A stretch of 64,000 nt of DNA from Anaerolineales bacterium (GTDB lineage Bacteria; Chloroflexota; Anaerolineae; Anaerolineales; UBA11579). Positions 25,500 through 37,170 of the stretch are shown piece after piece. The stretch covers positions 88,320 through 152,319 of the forward strand of contig JAHCIH010000002.1 of assembly GCA_026129335.1 (NCBI GenBank), in the 5' to 3' direction. The translations under genes were made by a program, and so were the position numbers. Each line of letters begins with the position of its first letter. Within the stretch, counting starts at the first letter, position 1. The notes beneath the pieces were generated by a model. That model was not told the origin of the DNA, ran no database searches, and saw only the letters and a list, made by a program, of their open reading frames with translations.

Positions 25500-26564
25500 C
25501 TAGGCAAGGTCGCTCGAGCGAATGTCTTTCCCGAAGGGCAGATCGGCGGCGGCTTTTTTGCCCAATACCTGGGGGATGTCCCAGGCCATCAGCGCGCCCG
25601 GGGTGGCGGGGCGCAGCACCTCCAGCATGTCCTCGGTGAAGACTTCGCCAGCTTTGATATCGCGTGCAGCGCGCAGGCAATGGCGCTGCACGATGTAGGT
25701 TTCTTTCTCGTTCTCGGCGACGAATTTTTCGTGGGAACCCAGCGCCCGCTCAGCAATGCGCACCTCGGCGACCATATGCGCCCAGTTCTCCGGGTTGAGG
25801 GCGAACTTGTGGTCCGGCCCCTCGCGCTCGTTGCTGTCGGTGAAGTGGCGCTCGATCACCCGGGCGCCCAACGCCACTGCGGCCACGACGGGCGCGGCGC
25901 CTTGCGTGTGGTCGGAGAGGCCCAGGATGACATTCGGCCAGCGCTCCGCATAGGTCTTGAGCACGTTGAGGTGCAGGTGGTCGTAGTTGCCTTCGTCTGC
26001 CGTGTAGTTGGTGTTGCACTGCATCAGCACCACCTGCTGGTTCACCGCCAGCAGCATCTCCATGGCGCGTTCCACGTCACTCATGTCCGAATCGCCGGTG
26101 GCGATCATCACCGGCTTGCCGAACTCAGCCATGCGCACGATGGCCTGCGGCCAGGAGATCAGGCTGGAGCCGGCCTTGTAGGCGGGCACGTAGGGGTCGA
26201 GCATGTCGATGGCGTCGTAGTCGTAGGGCGACGAAAAATAATGGATACCGAATTCGTCGCAGGCTTCCTTCAAGGTGGGTGTCCACTCGAAGGGGATGGA
26301 GGCATCTGCGTAGACCTCGACCACGCTCTTGGTCCAGGCTGCCTGATGGCCGATCTGACCTTTGAGGGAACGGAAACCATAGTCCGAGACGATCTTGGGC
26401 GCCTGGAAATTCTGGAACTTGGCCGCGTCGGCCCCGGCCTGCTTGGCCAAACGGATGAGTTCGATGGCGCGCTCGAGGCTGCCGTCGTGGTTGGCGGCGA
26501 TGTCGGCGATGAAATACGTGGGGTGCTGCAAGCCAATCTTGCGACCCAGAATATCGATTTCCAT
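25500..26564 (-). CDS. N-acetylneuraminate/pseudaminate synthase family protein (NeuB/PseI type)
   Basis: 354 residues, full family length. It starts at the ATG at 26564 with GGAAGGA upstream. The TIM barrel shows FIADIAANHDGSLERAI, GADAAKFQNF, FSSPYDYDAIDML and LGLSDHTQGAA. The last 60 residues (CLRAARDIKAGEVFTEDML) are a complete SAF domain, unlike the shorter synthase at 10306. The enzyme condenses phosphoenolpyruvate with a hexosamine-derived sugar to form a nonulosonic acid. Proximity to a PseB-like dehydratase and an SpsF-like cytidylyltransferase hints at a pseudaminic-type sugar, but key intermediate genes are missing nearby. Confidence 0.85.
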   Translation of the reverse strand: MEIDILGRKIGLQHPTYFIADIAANHDGSLERAIELIRLAKQAGADAAKFQNFQAPKIVSDYGFRSLKGQIGHQAAWTKSVVEVYADASIPFEWTPTLKEACDEFGIHYFSSPYDYDAIDMLDPYVPAYKAGSSLISWPQAIVRMAEFGKPVMIATGDSDMSDVERAMEMLLAVNQQVVLMQCNTNYTADEGNYDHLHLNVLKTYAERWPNVILGLSDHTQGAAPVVAAVALGARVIERHFTDSNEREGPDHKFALNPENWAHMVAEVRIAERALGSHEKFVAENEKETYIVQRHCLRAARDIKAGEVFTEDMLEVLRPATPGALMAWDIPQVLGKKAAADLPFGKDIRSSDLA

Positions 26565-26568
26565 GCTT

Positions 26569-27507
26569 CTATCCTTCCAGAGGCTGCGGCTGTGTCGCCA
26601 GGTCGCGCAGGCGCTGCCGGTAGCCGGATGCATGCTGGGCGTGCAACCCATCAAGGCCCTGGGCGACGGTCGGCATGCGGCGGCCCAGCGCCTGGCTCAG
26701 GCGAGCTGTGTTCAAGCTGAGGTCAGGAGCACGCCGGGCGGGCGGATTTTCGGCGGCGCTCTCGGCGCTCTGGATTAGCCCGCCATCCAGGCCGAAGCGC
26801 GCAGCCAGCGCCAGACCGAATTCGTGCTTGGTCATCGAATCGGCGCTGGCCACATGGTAAATGCCGCTGAGGTCCTTCTCCAGCATTTCCAGCAATATCT
26901 CGGCCAGGTCAGTGACCAGCAGCGGGCAAAAGCGCCGGTCGGTGTGGCCGTTGACCGGCCGGCCGGCTGCCAGGTTGTTGTAGAAGAACTCGGCCAGGCT
27001 TTGCTGGCCGTTCAGGCTCCAGCCGAAGAACACCGTGCGGGCCAGGATGGCGCCGGGATGGGCCGCTTTGACGGCCAGCTCAGCCATACGCTTGCTGCGC
27101 GCATACACGCTGAGCGGATTGGGGCCATCCGTCTCTTTGTAGTTACCCTTGCTGCCGTCGAATACCGCATCGGTGGAGATGTGTGCCAAGCGCAGGCCGC
27201 GCCTGGCCGCCTCGGTGGCCAGGCGGCCGGGCACCTCGGCATTCAACCGATGGGCCAGCTGCGGCTGGCGCTCGGCTTCGTTCAGGGTAGCCAGGGCGGC
27301 GCAATGGACCACCCAGTCCGGCTGCACGGCGTCCAGCAGCGCCCCGATGCCATCCAGGTCGAGCAGGTCAGCCTGCACAGTCTCGAAGCCGGGTTCGTTC
27401 AAGCCCTGGCGGTGGAGCAGCCCGACCACGTCGTAGCGCGGCGCGGCGGCCAGGGCCAGGTTGCTGCCCAAAAGGCCACTGGCGCCGGTGACCAAAATGC
27501 GGGTCAT
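26569..27507 (-). CDS. RmlD-like sugar nucleotide reductase (extended SDR)
   Basis: 312 residues from the ATG at 27507, overlapping the PseB-like stop by 4 bases. It has ILVTGASGLLGSNLAL, CAALATLNEAE, HISTDAVFDGS and YARSKRMAE (YxxxK), as in dTDP-4-dehydrorhamnose reductase. NGHTDRRFCPLLVTDLAEIL also matches that family. Placed directly after a 4,6-dehydratase, it most likely reduces the 4-keto group of the product. With a UDP-GlcNAc-type substrate this would give a 6-deoxy-hexosamine (compare the L-QuNAc/L-FucNAc routes), not pseudaminic acid. Substrate identity is inference. Confidence 0.75.
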   Translation of the reverse strand: MTRILVTGASGLLGSNLALAAAPRYDVVGLLHRQGLNEPGFETVQADLLDLDGIGALLDAVQPDWVVHCAALATLNEAERQPQLAHRLNAEVPGRLATEAARRGLRLAHISTDAVFDGSKGNYKETDGPNPLSVYARSKRMAELAVKAAHPGAILARTVFFGWSLNGQQSLAEFFYNNLAAGRPVNGHTDRRFCPLLVTDLAEILLEMLEKDLSGIYHVASADSMTKHEFGLALAARFGLDGGLIQSAESAAENPPARRAPDLSLNTARLSQALGRRMPTVAQGLDGLHAQHASGYRQRLRDLATQPQPLEG

Positions 27508-28511
27508 GCCAGTTTGCCCGCCTGCAGTTCGGCCTCGATGGGGGCGACCATTTCCTGGATTTGCTGGGTGTTGAGCATCTGCTCGTTTTCGTTGCTGGCG
27601 TAGTGGAAGCCCTCGGGCAGCGGCTTGCCCTTCTTGTCCCAGGAGTGCACGAACCACGGCCCCATCGCAGGCTGCAGCACGAACATATCGTCCAGCTCCA
27701 CAGCGGTGCGGGCTTCGTCTTCAGAAATGAGCACTTCATGCAGCTTCTCGCCGGGGCGGATGCCGACCACGTCCAGTTCGGCATCCGGGGCAATCGCCTC
27801 GGCCAAATCCTTGATGGTTGTGCTGGGCAGTTTGGGCACGAAGACCTCGCCGCCCTGCATCTGCTCGATGCAGCCGAGCACGAAGCGCACGCCCTGCTCC
27901 AGTGAGAGCCAGAAGCGGGTCATGCGCTCATCGGTGATGCTCAGCTTGCCCGCCTCGCGCTGCTGCAGGAACAGGGGCACCACGGAGCCGCGGCTGCCGA
28001 CCACGTTGCCGTAGCGCACGCAGCTGAAGCGGGTGGGCCGTTCGCCGGAATAGGCGTTGCTCTGCACGGTGAGCTTTTCGGCGGCCAGCTTGGTGGCGCC
28101 GTACAGGTTGACCGGGCTGACCGCCTTGTCGGTGCTCAGCGCCAGCACTTTGTGCACGCCGGCGGCCAGCGCCGCCTCGACGACGTTGGCGCTGCCCAGG
28201 ATGTTGGTCTTGATGGCTTCCATGGGGTTGTATTCGCAGGCGGGCACCTGCTTGAGCGCTGCGGCGTGGATCACCACGGTGACGCCATCCATGGCGCGCT
28301 CCAGGCGGTCCTGGTCGCGCACATCGCCAATGAAATAACGCAGGTTGGGCTGGTCGAAGCCGCCGGTGCGCATTTCGTGCTGTTTCAACTCATCGCGGCT
28401 GAAGACAATCACCTTGGCGGGCTTGTATTCATCCAAAAGCATGCGGATGCAGGCCTTGCCAAAGGAGCCAGTACCGCCGGTGACCAAAACGACTTGTTTC
28501 TTCCAATCCAT
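27504..28511 (-). CDS. pseB: UDP-N-acetylglucosamine 4,6-dehydratase (inverting), PseB/CapD-like
   Basis: 335 residues with the typical PseB layout: VLVTGGTGSFGKACIRMLL, KVIVFSRDELKQHEM, AALKQVPACEYNPMEAI, LSTDKAVSPVNLYGATK (D-K-A and YxxxK of the inverting dehydratases) and RFWLSLEQGV. It removes water from UDP-GlcNAc and inverts C-5 to give a 4-keto-6-deoxy sugar, the first step of pseudaminic acid and of several L-hexosamines. No PseC aminotransferase, PseH or PseG follows; an RmlD-like reductase does. The final sugar is therefore open. Confidence 0.9.
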   Translation of the reverse strand: MDWKKQVVLVTGGTGSFGKACIRMLLDEYKPAKVIVFSRDELKQHEMRTGGFDQPNLRYFIGDVRDQDRLERAMDGVTVVIHAAALKQVPACEYNPMEAIKTNILGSANVVEAALAAGVHKVLALSTDKAVSPVNLYGATKLAAEKLTVQSNAYSGERPTRFSCVRYGNVVGSRGSVVPLFLQQREAGKLSITDERMTRFWLSLEQGVRFVLGCIEQMQGGEVFVPKLPSTTIKDLAEAIAPDAELDVVGIRPGEKLHEVLISEDEARTAVELDDMFVLQPAMGPWFVHSWDKKGKPLPEGFHYASNENEQMLNTQQIQEMVAPIEAELQAGKLA

Positions 28512-28523
28512 AGCAACTCCGCT

Positions 28524-29354
28524 CTATTTGGTAATCACAATCAAAGGATACAGCCCCTTTTCGCCGAAAAAGCGCGGGAAAAGTTCTTCCAGGCGATAGA
28601 GGAGGCGCAGCCAATAGCGCCCCAGCCACTCGTCTCGAATGAAGAAGCGCAGCACGCCGGTGCTGGCGCTGCGCCAGACCCTCAGCTTGTAATCCATTTT
28701 GCCGCGCAGGCCATCTTTGAGCCAGGCCGCGTGGCCTTTGTCCACATAGGTGCCTTTGCCGAGCTCTTTTTCCTCCGGCAGGCTGGGGTCTTGCGGCGTT
28801 TGTTTGCGGCGCTTGCGCCAGGCAATGATGTTTTCAAAGAGCCGGTTCAACGGGGAAATGCTCCAGCCGTTGACCACCACCGCCCGCCGGCCCGGGGCCA
28901 GCATGCGGTGCAGCTCGCCGTAGGCGACCAGGTGCTGGTCGAAGGGCAGGTGGTGAATGGTGTGCAGCGAGACCACCGCATCGAAGCGTGCGGGGGAGAA
29001 AGGCAGCCGAGAGACATCGGCGACCACAAAGGCGCCATGCTCGCCGATGCGCTGCCGGGCGGCGCGCAGCGCGGTGATGGAAATGTCGGCGCAGACGCGC
29101 AAGCGGTAGCCGCGCGAATATTCGACATACTCCGGGTACTGGATGGGCCCGGAACCCGCATCCAGGAACAGGTCGCCGCTGGGCAGCAGATGACGGCCTA
29201 CGCGCTGGTGGCAGCGATGGATGTATTCCTGGGTCACCGGGCGCAGGTCTTCGTAGCGGGCGTTCTGGTAGACGCCGTCGGCGACCTCCATCCAGCCCAC
29301 CCGGTCGTAAAACTCGCGCACCTGGCGCTTGATATCTTGCTCGCTATTGCTCAT
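28524..29354 (-). CDS. Class I SAM-dependent methyltransferase
   Basis: 276 residues. Motif I is LFLDAGSGPIQYP, later ADISITALRAARQRI and FDAVVSLHTIHHLP, which together make a Methyltransf_11-type Rossmann fold. The C-terminal third is basic and aromatic, with WLGRYWLRLLYRLEEL, and may contact membrane or lipid-linked sugar. It starts directly after the stop of the capsule-type transferase at 29355 (no gap), two genes from the ABC exporter. O-methylation of the glycan, possibly of its terminal residue, is likely; the terminal position is inference. Confidence 0.8.
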   Translation of the reverse strand: MSNSEQDIKRQVREFYDRVGWMEVADGVYQNARYEDLRPVTQEYIHRCHQRVGRHLLPSGDLFLDAGSGPIQYPEYVEYSRGYRLRVCADISITALRAARQRIGEHGAFVVADVSRLPFSPARFDAVVSLHTIHHLPFDQHLVAYGELHRMLAPGRRAVVVNGWSISPLNRLFENIIAWRKRRKQTPQDPSLPEEKELGKGTYVDKGHAAWLKDGLRGKMDYKLRVWRSASTGVLRFFIRDEWLGRYWLRLLYRLEELFPRFFGEKGLYPLIVITK

Positions 29355-30947
29355 TCAGTCTTGTGCATCCCAATCAAAAGGTTGGCCCAGCAAATGATCG
29401 AAGGTGGCCGCGTAGTCCGCCTGGCCTTTGGGAGACCATACCGCATCGAGCGGGTGGGCTTCGGCATCCTTCCAGAAGTGCAGCAGGTGCCAGGGGAACG
29501 GCTGGGGATAATCGAAGAAGAAGCGGTAGGCGTAATGCCAGGCCGTGTCGATTTGCTGCGGAGTCAGCCGAGCGGCGGGCAAATCGGCCAGGCAGCGTTC
29601 CACAGCAGCGAAGTAATCGTCCCAACTTTGCGGGTCTTGGGTGAAGCCTCTGCCCCGGTAGTGGGTGCGGCCAGCCACGATGACCGGCAGCCCGCTCATG
29701 GCCATCTCCAGGCCCACCGTGGTGGTGTACACCAAACCCAGGTCGGCGATGGCAATCAGGTCGTAGGTGTTCACCGCGTCCGCGGCGGCCACCACGCGCA
29801 TACTCTCGGGCAGCTGCGGCAGCTCGGCAGCCACCAGGTCGGCCACCGAGGGGCCGCTGAGGTTGCGCTCGCCGGGGTGCACGCGCAGCACGAACTGCAC
29901 ATCCGGCCTGGCGGCGAAGAAGGCCAGGCTGCGGCGCAGCCAGGTGCTCATATCGCCGGTGAAGGCTGCGCGCCCCAGGGTGAGGCTGTCGCCGATGACG
30001 TTGGCTGCCAGCAAAACCACGGGGCGCTCGTCCAGGCCCAGTTTGGCGCGCACCGTATCGCCGCCCTCGGCGGGCAGGTTCTGCCAGCGGCGGTAGAAGT
30101 TGCTGAACAGGTCGGCGGCCTGGCGGCTGGCGAACAATTCCTGCACTTTGGCACGCTGGGTTTCATCGAAGGGCAAATCTTTATGCGCCATCCAGAGCGC
30201 ATCGGTCTCCTGCACCATCACCGGCCGGTTGCGCGACAGCCAGATGCGCTCGCGCTGCTCGCCGAACTCGTAGCTGACCACGGGGATATCCAGATGGCGG
30301 GCGGCGTGGAACACCGCGCCGAATTCCAAAATCAGCCCGTTGGGCAATATGACGACATCGGGCTGCTCGGCGCGCAGCCAGGTCAGCGCCGCCGCCGCCG
30401 CGGCCCGGTTGCGCTGCAGGCGCAGCTGGAAGAGTTCGCTGGCCTTGTCCACCTCCTCGACCTGCAGGGTGTACTGCACGTCCATCACGGACACTTGTTC
30501 CACCGCCGCATCCAGTTCGGCGGGCAGCTCAGCGGGCTGGGTATCCAGAAACGAGAGCAGGCCGATCAGGGCGGAGGCCGGTTTGAAGACCTCGCGCAGG
30601 TAGGCCTCGCGGCGGCGCAGGTCAAAGCGGCTCACCGGCCCCTTCCAGGTGGCGTAGGGCAGCCAGGCCAGGGTGGTCTGGTTGCCGCCCGCCGCCAGGG
30701 CCAGCGAGAGCAGCGCGGCATGGCTGATCCAATAATGCAGCGTGGCGAAAACCAGCGCTTTGCGCCCGGCGGCGGGGGTCTGCGGAATACGTCCGGCGGC
30801 ACCTACCCAGGCCGGCAGGGCGGCGCGCAGCTCCTCCAGATTGAAGCCGTCGCCAGGCGCCTGGCGGCCGCGCAGCGCCCAGTCCAACTCAACAGTCAGG
30901 GGCAGCCCGCCGAGCCAGTCTTTCAAGCGCTCCCGGGTCTCAGGCAT
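29355..30947 (-). CDS. Capsule polysaccharide biosynthesis-type GT-B protein
   Basis: 530 residues from the ATG at 30947, overlapping the ABC ATPase gene by 8 bases. The C-terminal domain has VVLLAANVIGDSL, FVLRVHPGERNLSG and LGLVYTTTVGLEMAMSGLPV, the HP and donor-site motifs of the KpsS/KpsC-like family also seen at 8699. The N-terminal half contains DVVILPNGLILEFGAV and VVSYEFGEQRER. Location directly after Wzm and Wzt suggests it builds part of the exported chain or its lipid-proximal linker. The donor is not evident. Confidence 0.65.
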   Translation of the reverse strand: MPETRERLKDWLGGLPLTVELDWALRGRQAPGDGFNLEELRAALPAWVGAAGRIPQTPAAGRKALVFATLHYWISHAALLSLALAAGGNQTTLAWLPYATWKGPVSRFDLRRREAYLREVFKPASALIGLLSFLDTQPAELPAELDAAVEQVSVMDVQYTLQVEEVDKASELFQLRLQRNRAAAAAALTWLRAEQPDVVILPNGLILEFGAVFHAARHLDIPVVSYEFGEQRERIWLSRNRPVMVQETDALWMAHKDLPFDETQRAKVQELFASRQAADLFSNFYRRWQNLPAEGGDTVRAKLGLDERPVVLLAANVIGDSLTLGRAAFTGDMSTWLRRSLAFFAARPDVQFVLRVHPGERNLSGPSVADLVAAELPQLPESMRVVAAADAVNTYDLIAIADLGLVYTTTVGLEMAMSGLPVIVAGRTHYRGRGFTQDPQSWDDYFAAVERCLADLPAARLTPQQIDTAWHYAYRFFFDYPQPFPWHLLHFWKDAEAHPLDAVWSPKGQADYAATFDHLLGQPFDWDAQD

Positions 30948-32223
30948 GCGGCGCTCCGTGGTGTTCGATGACCCAATCGAGCTTGGGCCGCACCAAGCCC
31001 TGGCGCGGCTCAGGCCATTGGGTGCCGGGGGCGCCCATGCCATCCACCATGAACGCCAGGGCGCGCTCATCATGAAAATAGCGGCGCACACGGAACGAGC
31101 TGGCGTTGAGGCCGAGCATGTACTGGCCTTCGTTGAGCGTGTCTGCAGGGATGGTCACCCGGCTGAAATAATGCCCCGCCGGGCGGGTGGCGTATTTCTC
31201 GTACTGCTGCGGGTCGTCCGTGTCAAAGGAGGTAAATACCACCTCGCCGCGCATGGTCTGCAAATAGATGCCCAGGCGCAAGCCTTGAACGGGCTGGCTG
31301 AGTTCGTATTCCACTTCAATTTCGACGGGCTGCGGCGACTGCACCGTGTCGACCACCTTGCCGTTGGGGTCTTTGACACGCACTGCCAATGGGCGGAAGG
31401 GCGCCGCATCGGCCGGCATTTCCTCAGGCTCCCAGGTGCGCTCACCGCTTTGCGACAGGCCGGAGGCCATGTAGTAGTCCACCGCCTGGCTGGTCGGCGC
31501 CCGGTAGACCATCTGGCCCTTGTCCAGGACAATCGACTCCTCGGTGAGGCGCAGGATGGCGGACATATTGTGGCTGACAAAAAGCACGGTGCGCCCCGCC
31601 TCCGCCACTTCGCCCATCTTGCCCAGGCACTTGCGCTGGAATTCCGCATCGCCCACCGCCAGCACTTCGTCCACCACCAAAATTTCGGGCTCCAGGTGAG
31701 CAGCCACAGAGAAAGCCAGGCGCAGGTACATACCGCTGGAATAATGTTTGACCGCGGTATCAATGAACCTGGCCACATCGGAGAACTCGACAATCTCATC
31801 GAACTTGGCGGCAATCTCACGGCGCTTCATGCCCAAAATGGCGCCGTTGAGGTAGATGTTCTCGCGCCCGGTCAGCTCGGGGTGGAAGCCGGTGCCGACC
31901 TCCAACAGCGAGCCGACCCGGCCGTTGATGTGGGCATAGCCGGCGGTGGGGTCGGTGACCCGCGAGAGAATCTTGAGCAGCGTGCTCTTCCCCGCCCCGT
32001 TGCGCCCGATGACTCCGAGCACCTGGCCCTGGCGCACGTCGAAAGAAACGTCCTTCAGCGCCCAAATGCGCTCGGCGTGGCGGCGCAAATCGCCCTTGAG
32101 CATACGCACCGGCCAAGTGACGGCATCCGCGATTGTGTCGCGCAGGGTGCGATAGCGCTCCACCTTGCCCCCCAGCGGATACTGCTTGCCCAGCCCCTCG
32201 ACGCGGATGGCGTAGTCAGTCAT
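30940..32223 (-). CDS. wzt: Polysaccharide ABC exporter ATPase with C-terminal glycan-binding domain (Wzt-like)
   Basis: 427 residues. The ATPase part has Walker A (GRNGAGKST, residues 73-81), the signature-region YSSGMYLRLAFSVA, Walker B ILVVDEVLAVGD and a switch His in FVSHNMS. From about residue 265 a beta-rich domain follows (EIEVEYELSQPV, GEVVFTSFDTDD), matching the Wzt C-terminal domain. In some O-antigen systems this domain binds a terminal modified sugar and couples chain length to export. With the permease at 32227 it forms the only exporter in the window. Confidence 0.92.
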   Translation of the reverse strand: MTDYAIRVEGLGKQYPLGGKVERYRTLRDTIADAVTWPVRMLKGDLRRHAERIWALKDVSFDVRQGQVLGVIGRNGAGKSTLLKILSRVTDPTAGYAHINGRVGSLLEVGTGFHPELTGRENIYLNGAILGMKRREIAAKFDEIVEFSDVARFIDTAVKHYSSGMYLRLAFSVAAHLEPEILVVDEVLAVGDAEFQRKCLGKMGEVAEAGRTVLFVSHNMSAILRLTEESIVLDKGQMVYRAPTSQAVDYYMASGLSQSGERTWEPEEMPADAAPFRPLAVRVKDPNGKVVDTVQSPQPVEIEVEYELSQPVQGLRLGIYLQTMRGEVVFTSFDTDDPQQYEKYATRPAGHYFSRVTIPADTLNEGQYMLGLNASSFRVRRYFHDERALAFMVDGMGAPGTQWPEPRQGLVRPKLDWVIEHHGAPHA

Positions 32224-32226
32224 GGC

Positions 32227-35073
<2,847 letters not shown>

Positions 35074-35084
<11 letters not shown>

Positions 35085-35571
35085 GCTCACCCTCCCACTC
35101 CAAATGCACTTTGTGGCCGCGCACGCGCAGCACCGGGCCGGGTTGGCCGGGCTCAGCCAGCTGCATGCCCTGTTCCAGGCAGGTCAGCCGGCAGACATCG
35201 GCGATGTCTTCGGGGTCTTCGCTGGCTTTTTCCACATATACGGCGGTGTAGCCCTGCTGGCGGGCCTCTTCGAGAAGCTGCTGCACGCGCTTGCGCGTCT
35301 TGCGGTAGAGCTGCATGGAATGGTCGATGTAATTGACCGTTAGGCGCGCTCGCCGGCTGATACCTTGCGGGGTGATGATGTAGCGCAGCTTGCGGCGCTG
35401 GGCGCGCTTTACCTTCACGTAGCCCTTGGCCACCAGGCGCTTCAAGTGCCAATTCACCGTGCCCACGGCCACGCCCAGCTGGGAAGCCAGGGTGGCTTGG
35501 GTGATGTCGGGGTCGTTTTCTATCTGCTCCAAGAGGAGCATGTCGCGGGCGGTATCGGGTCCGGAATCCAT
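35074..35571 (-). CDS. Winged helix-turn-helix transcriptional regulator (EPS-associated MarR-like)
   Basis: 165 residues from the ATG at 35571; an in-frame TTG at 35586 is less likely because it lies inside the palindrome. The N-terminal 75 residues form a wHTH: LLLEQIENDPDITQATLA, VAVGTVNWHLKRLVAKGYV (recognition helix) and a wing with RRKLRYIITPQG. A helical region follows (YIDHSMQLYRKTRKRVQQL), then a small domain. It resembles regulators found in exopolysaccharide loci. It is the first gene of the 17 kb unit leading to the exporter and sugar genes, and has a palindrome at its own promoter, so self-regulation is likely. Confidence 0.8.
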
Positions 35572-35579
35572 GACTCTAA

Positions 35580-35596
35580 AATTCAACCGCTGAATT
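35580..35596. promoter_or_regulatory. Palindrome at regulator promoter, candidate operator
   Basis: Six-base perfect arms (AATTCA and TGAATT) separated by 5 bases. It overlaps the downstream edge of a perfect -10 box on the minus strand and lies 9 bases before the regulator ATG. The position would let a bound dimer block transcription. The regulator gene it precedes encodes a wHTH protein. Confidence 0.5.
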
Positions 35597-35599
35597 ATA
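35594..35599 (-). promoter_or_regulatory. Candidate -10 box for regulator unit
   Basis: TATAAT on the minus strand, 22 bases upstream of the regulator ATG at 35571. No good -35 is visible at 16-18 bases. Transcription would begin near 35587, giving a leader of about 15 bases. It lies in the 60-base gap between this gene and the stop of the upstream GT-C gene. Confidence 0.45.
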
Positions 35600-35631
35600 A
35601 CAAAGAATGGATGAGAAGACTATAAGGAGCG

Positions 35632-37170
35632 CTACCCGTGCAGCCAGTCCCAGATGATGTATAAGGCAGCGCTGACCAGGCCCAAACCGACCACCTGATG
35701 CAGGTCGACGATGGGCCATTCAAAGGCCGTATAGCGGCGCAAGTACCAGGGGATGAACCAGGCAATTACCCACAAGGCGGATACGAAGGCGCGGCGCAGC
35801 CAGGGGTCGCCGCGTTCACGAGAGCGCACCCAGGCCCAGGCCGCCAGGCTGATTTGCAGGGCGGCGAAAGCGCTGCGGTAGCGCGGGTTATCCCACATAT
35901 CACCGCCGCCGCGGTAAGAGGTGACAATGTTGGCGCCCCAGACGACCAGCAGCAGCGCTCCCGGCAGCCGGGTCCACTGTCGGTCGCGCAGCACCATATA
36001 GATGGCATAGAGCAGCAGGGCGAGCAGCGCCGTCCAGCCCAGGGCGCGCCAGACACCGATGGCCACCCAAACCGGCGGGCCGCCAGCCACGATGGCCGCC
36101 GGCAGCAGCGGGCGCAGCACGCCGTAGCCCACCAGGAAGGGGATTTGCGCGGCCAGCGGCAGGCGGGCGAACTCACGGGCCACCCAGCCCGAGGCATTGG
36201 CGCTGATGTAAACCTGCCACTCGGCGGCCTGTACCAGCCACAGCTCGCCCTCATCCACCAGCAGGAAGAAGGCTGCCACGGCCAAAAGCGCGGCAGTCAG
36301 CACGGCGAGCCAGAATTTGCGGCTGCGCAGCCAGGGCCAGGGCTCCATGGTCAGGAAGACCAGCAGCAATGCGACCAGCAGCGAGGGGACGAACGCGCTG
36401 GTTAGCGCGAAGGCCAGGGTGATGGGCGCCAGCAGTAGCGCCAGATTGGCGGCATTCAACTGCTGGCGGCTGCGCAGCAGGCCAAACAGCGCAACGGGTA
36501 GCAGGCACACGGTGAACGCCTCGCGCATCTGCGAGGAACCCAGCAGCACTGCCTCCGGGTACAGCGCCAGACCCCAAGCAGCCAGCTGGGCGACCCGCGG
36601 GCCAAAGGCGCTCGCGAAAGCCCAAGCGTAGGCTACAGCCAGCCCGGAGACGGCGGCGGCCAATACCAGCACCATCAGCGGTTGGTGCTGTGCGCCGCCC
36701 AAATAACGATACACCGCCGCGCTAAGGAAGAGCAGGCCGCCATACTGGTCAGTATGGCTGTAATCCTGGAAAGCGACGACCAGCGGCTCAGCGGAGCGGG
36801 CCAGCCGCCAGGCGGCCTGGTCGCGGTTGAAGGCATCTTCCATCACATAGCCGGCCTGCTGCACATCGGTGTCGTAGCCGCCGGCGGGCAGGGCAAACAG
36901 CCAGAGCACACCGAGCGCCAGGCGCAGCAAGGCAGCCCCCAAAGTGAGCGGCAACAGCCAGCCCGGCGGCGACTCTGGACGCAGGGCGCGCCAAGTCAGC
37001 CAGAACAACCCGGCCGCCAAGCCCAGCAGAATCAGGAACGCGGGTGTGCTGGCAACATTGGTGAAAGCGGAGGAAGCCCAGGAAAGCGCCAGCGCCAAGG
37101 CAAGCAAACCGCCGGCATGAGGCAGCCAAGCGGGGAACCTGGGGGATTGGGTTGAGGAGCGCTTCGCCAT
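35632..37170 (-). CDS. Multi-pass membrane protein, GT-C-like
   Basis: 512 residues from the ATG at 37170, sharing one base with the stop of the upstream gene. It has about 11 hydrophobic membrane segments. The first outer loop has ALPAGGYDTDVQQAGYV, followed by DQYGGLLFLSAAVYRY and YPEAVLLGSSQMREAF, in the arrangement of lipid-phosphate-dependent GT-C sugar transferases (PMT/ArnT superfamily). No family name fits with certainty. It is the last gene of unit B. It may add sugar or polymerise on the outer face of the membrane. Confidence 0.6.
   Translation of the reverse strand: MAKRSSTQSPRFPAWLPHAGGLLALALALSWASSAFTNVASTPAFLILLGLAAGLFWLTWRALRPESPPGWLLPLTLGAALLRLALGVLWLFALPAGGYDTDVQQAGYVMEDAFNRDQAAWRLARSAEPLVVAFQDYSHTDQYGGLLFLSAAVYRYLGGAQHQPLMVLVLAAAVSGLAVAYAWAFASAFGPRVAQLAAWGLALYPEAVLLGSSQMREAFTVCLLPVALFGLLRSRQQLNAANLALLLAPITLAFALTSAFVPSLLVALLLVFLTMEPWPWLRSRKFWLAVLTAALLAVAAFFLLVDEGELWLVQAAEWQVYISANASGWVAREFARLPLAAQIPFLVGYGVLRPLLPAAIVAGGPPVWVAIGVWRALGWTALLALLLYAIYMVLRDRQWTRLPGALLLVVWGANIVTSYRGGGDMWDNPRYRSAFAALQISLAAWAWVRSRERGDPWLRRAFVSALWVIAWFIPWYLRRYTAFEWPIVDLHQVVGLGLVSAALYIIWDWLHG

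Noticed and set aside
28152..30971. A plus-strand open frame of about 939 codons
   Set aside because: It lies wholly antisense to three well-supported minus-strand genes (methyltransferase, capsule-type transferase, dehydratase), its translation shows no domain, and such antisense frames are expected in GC-rich sequence.
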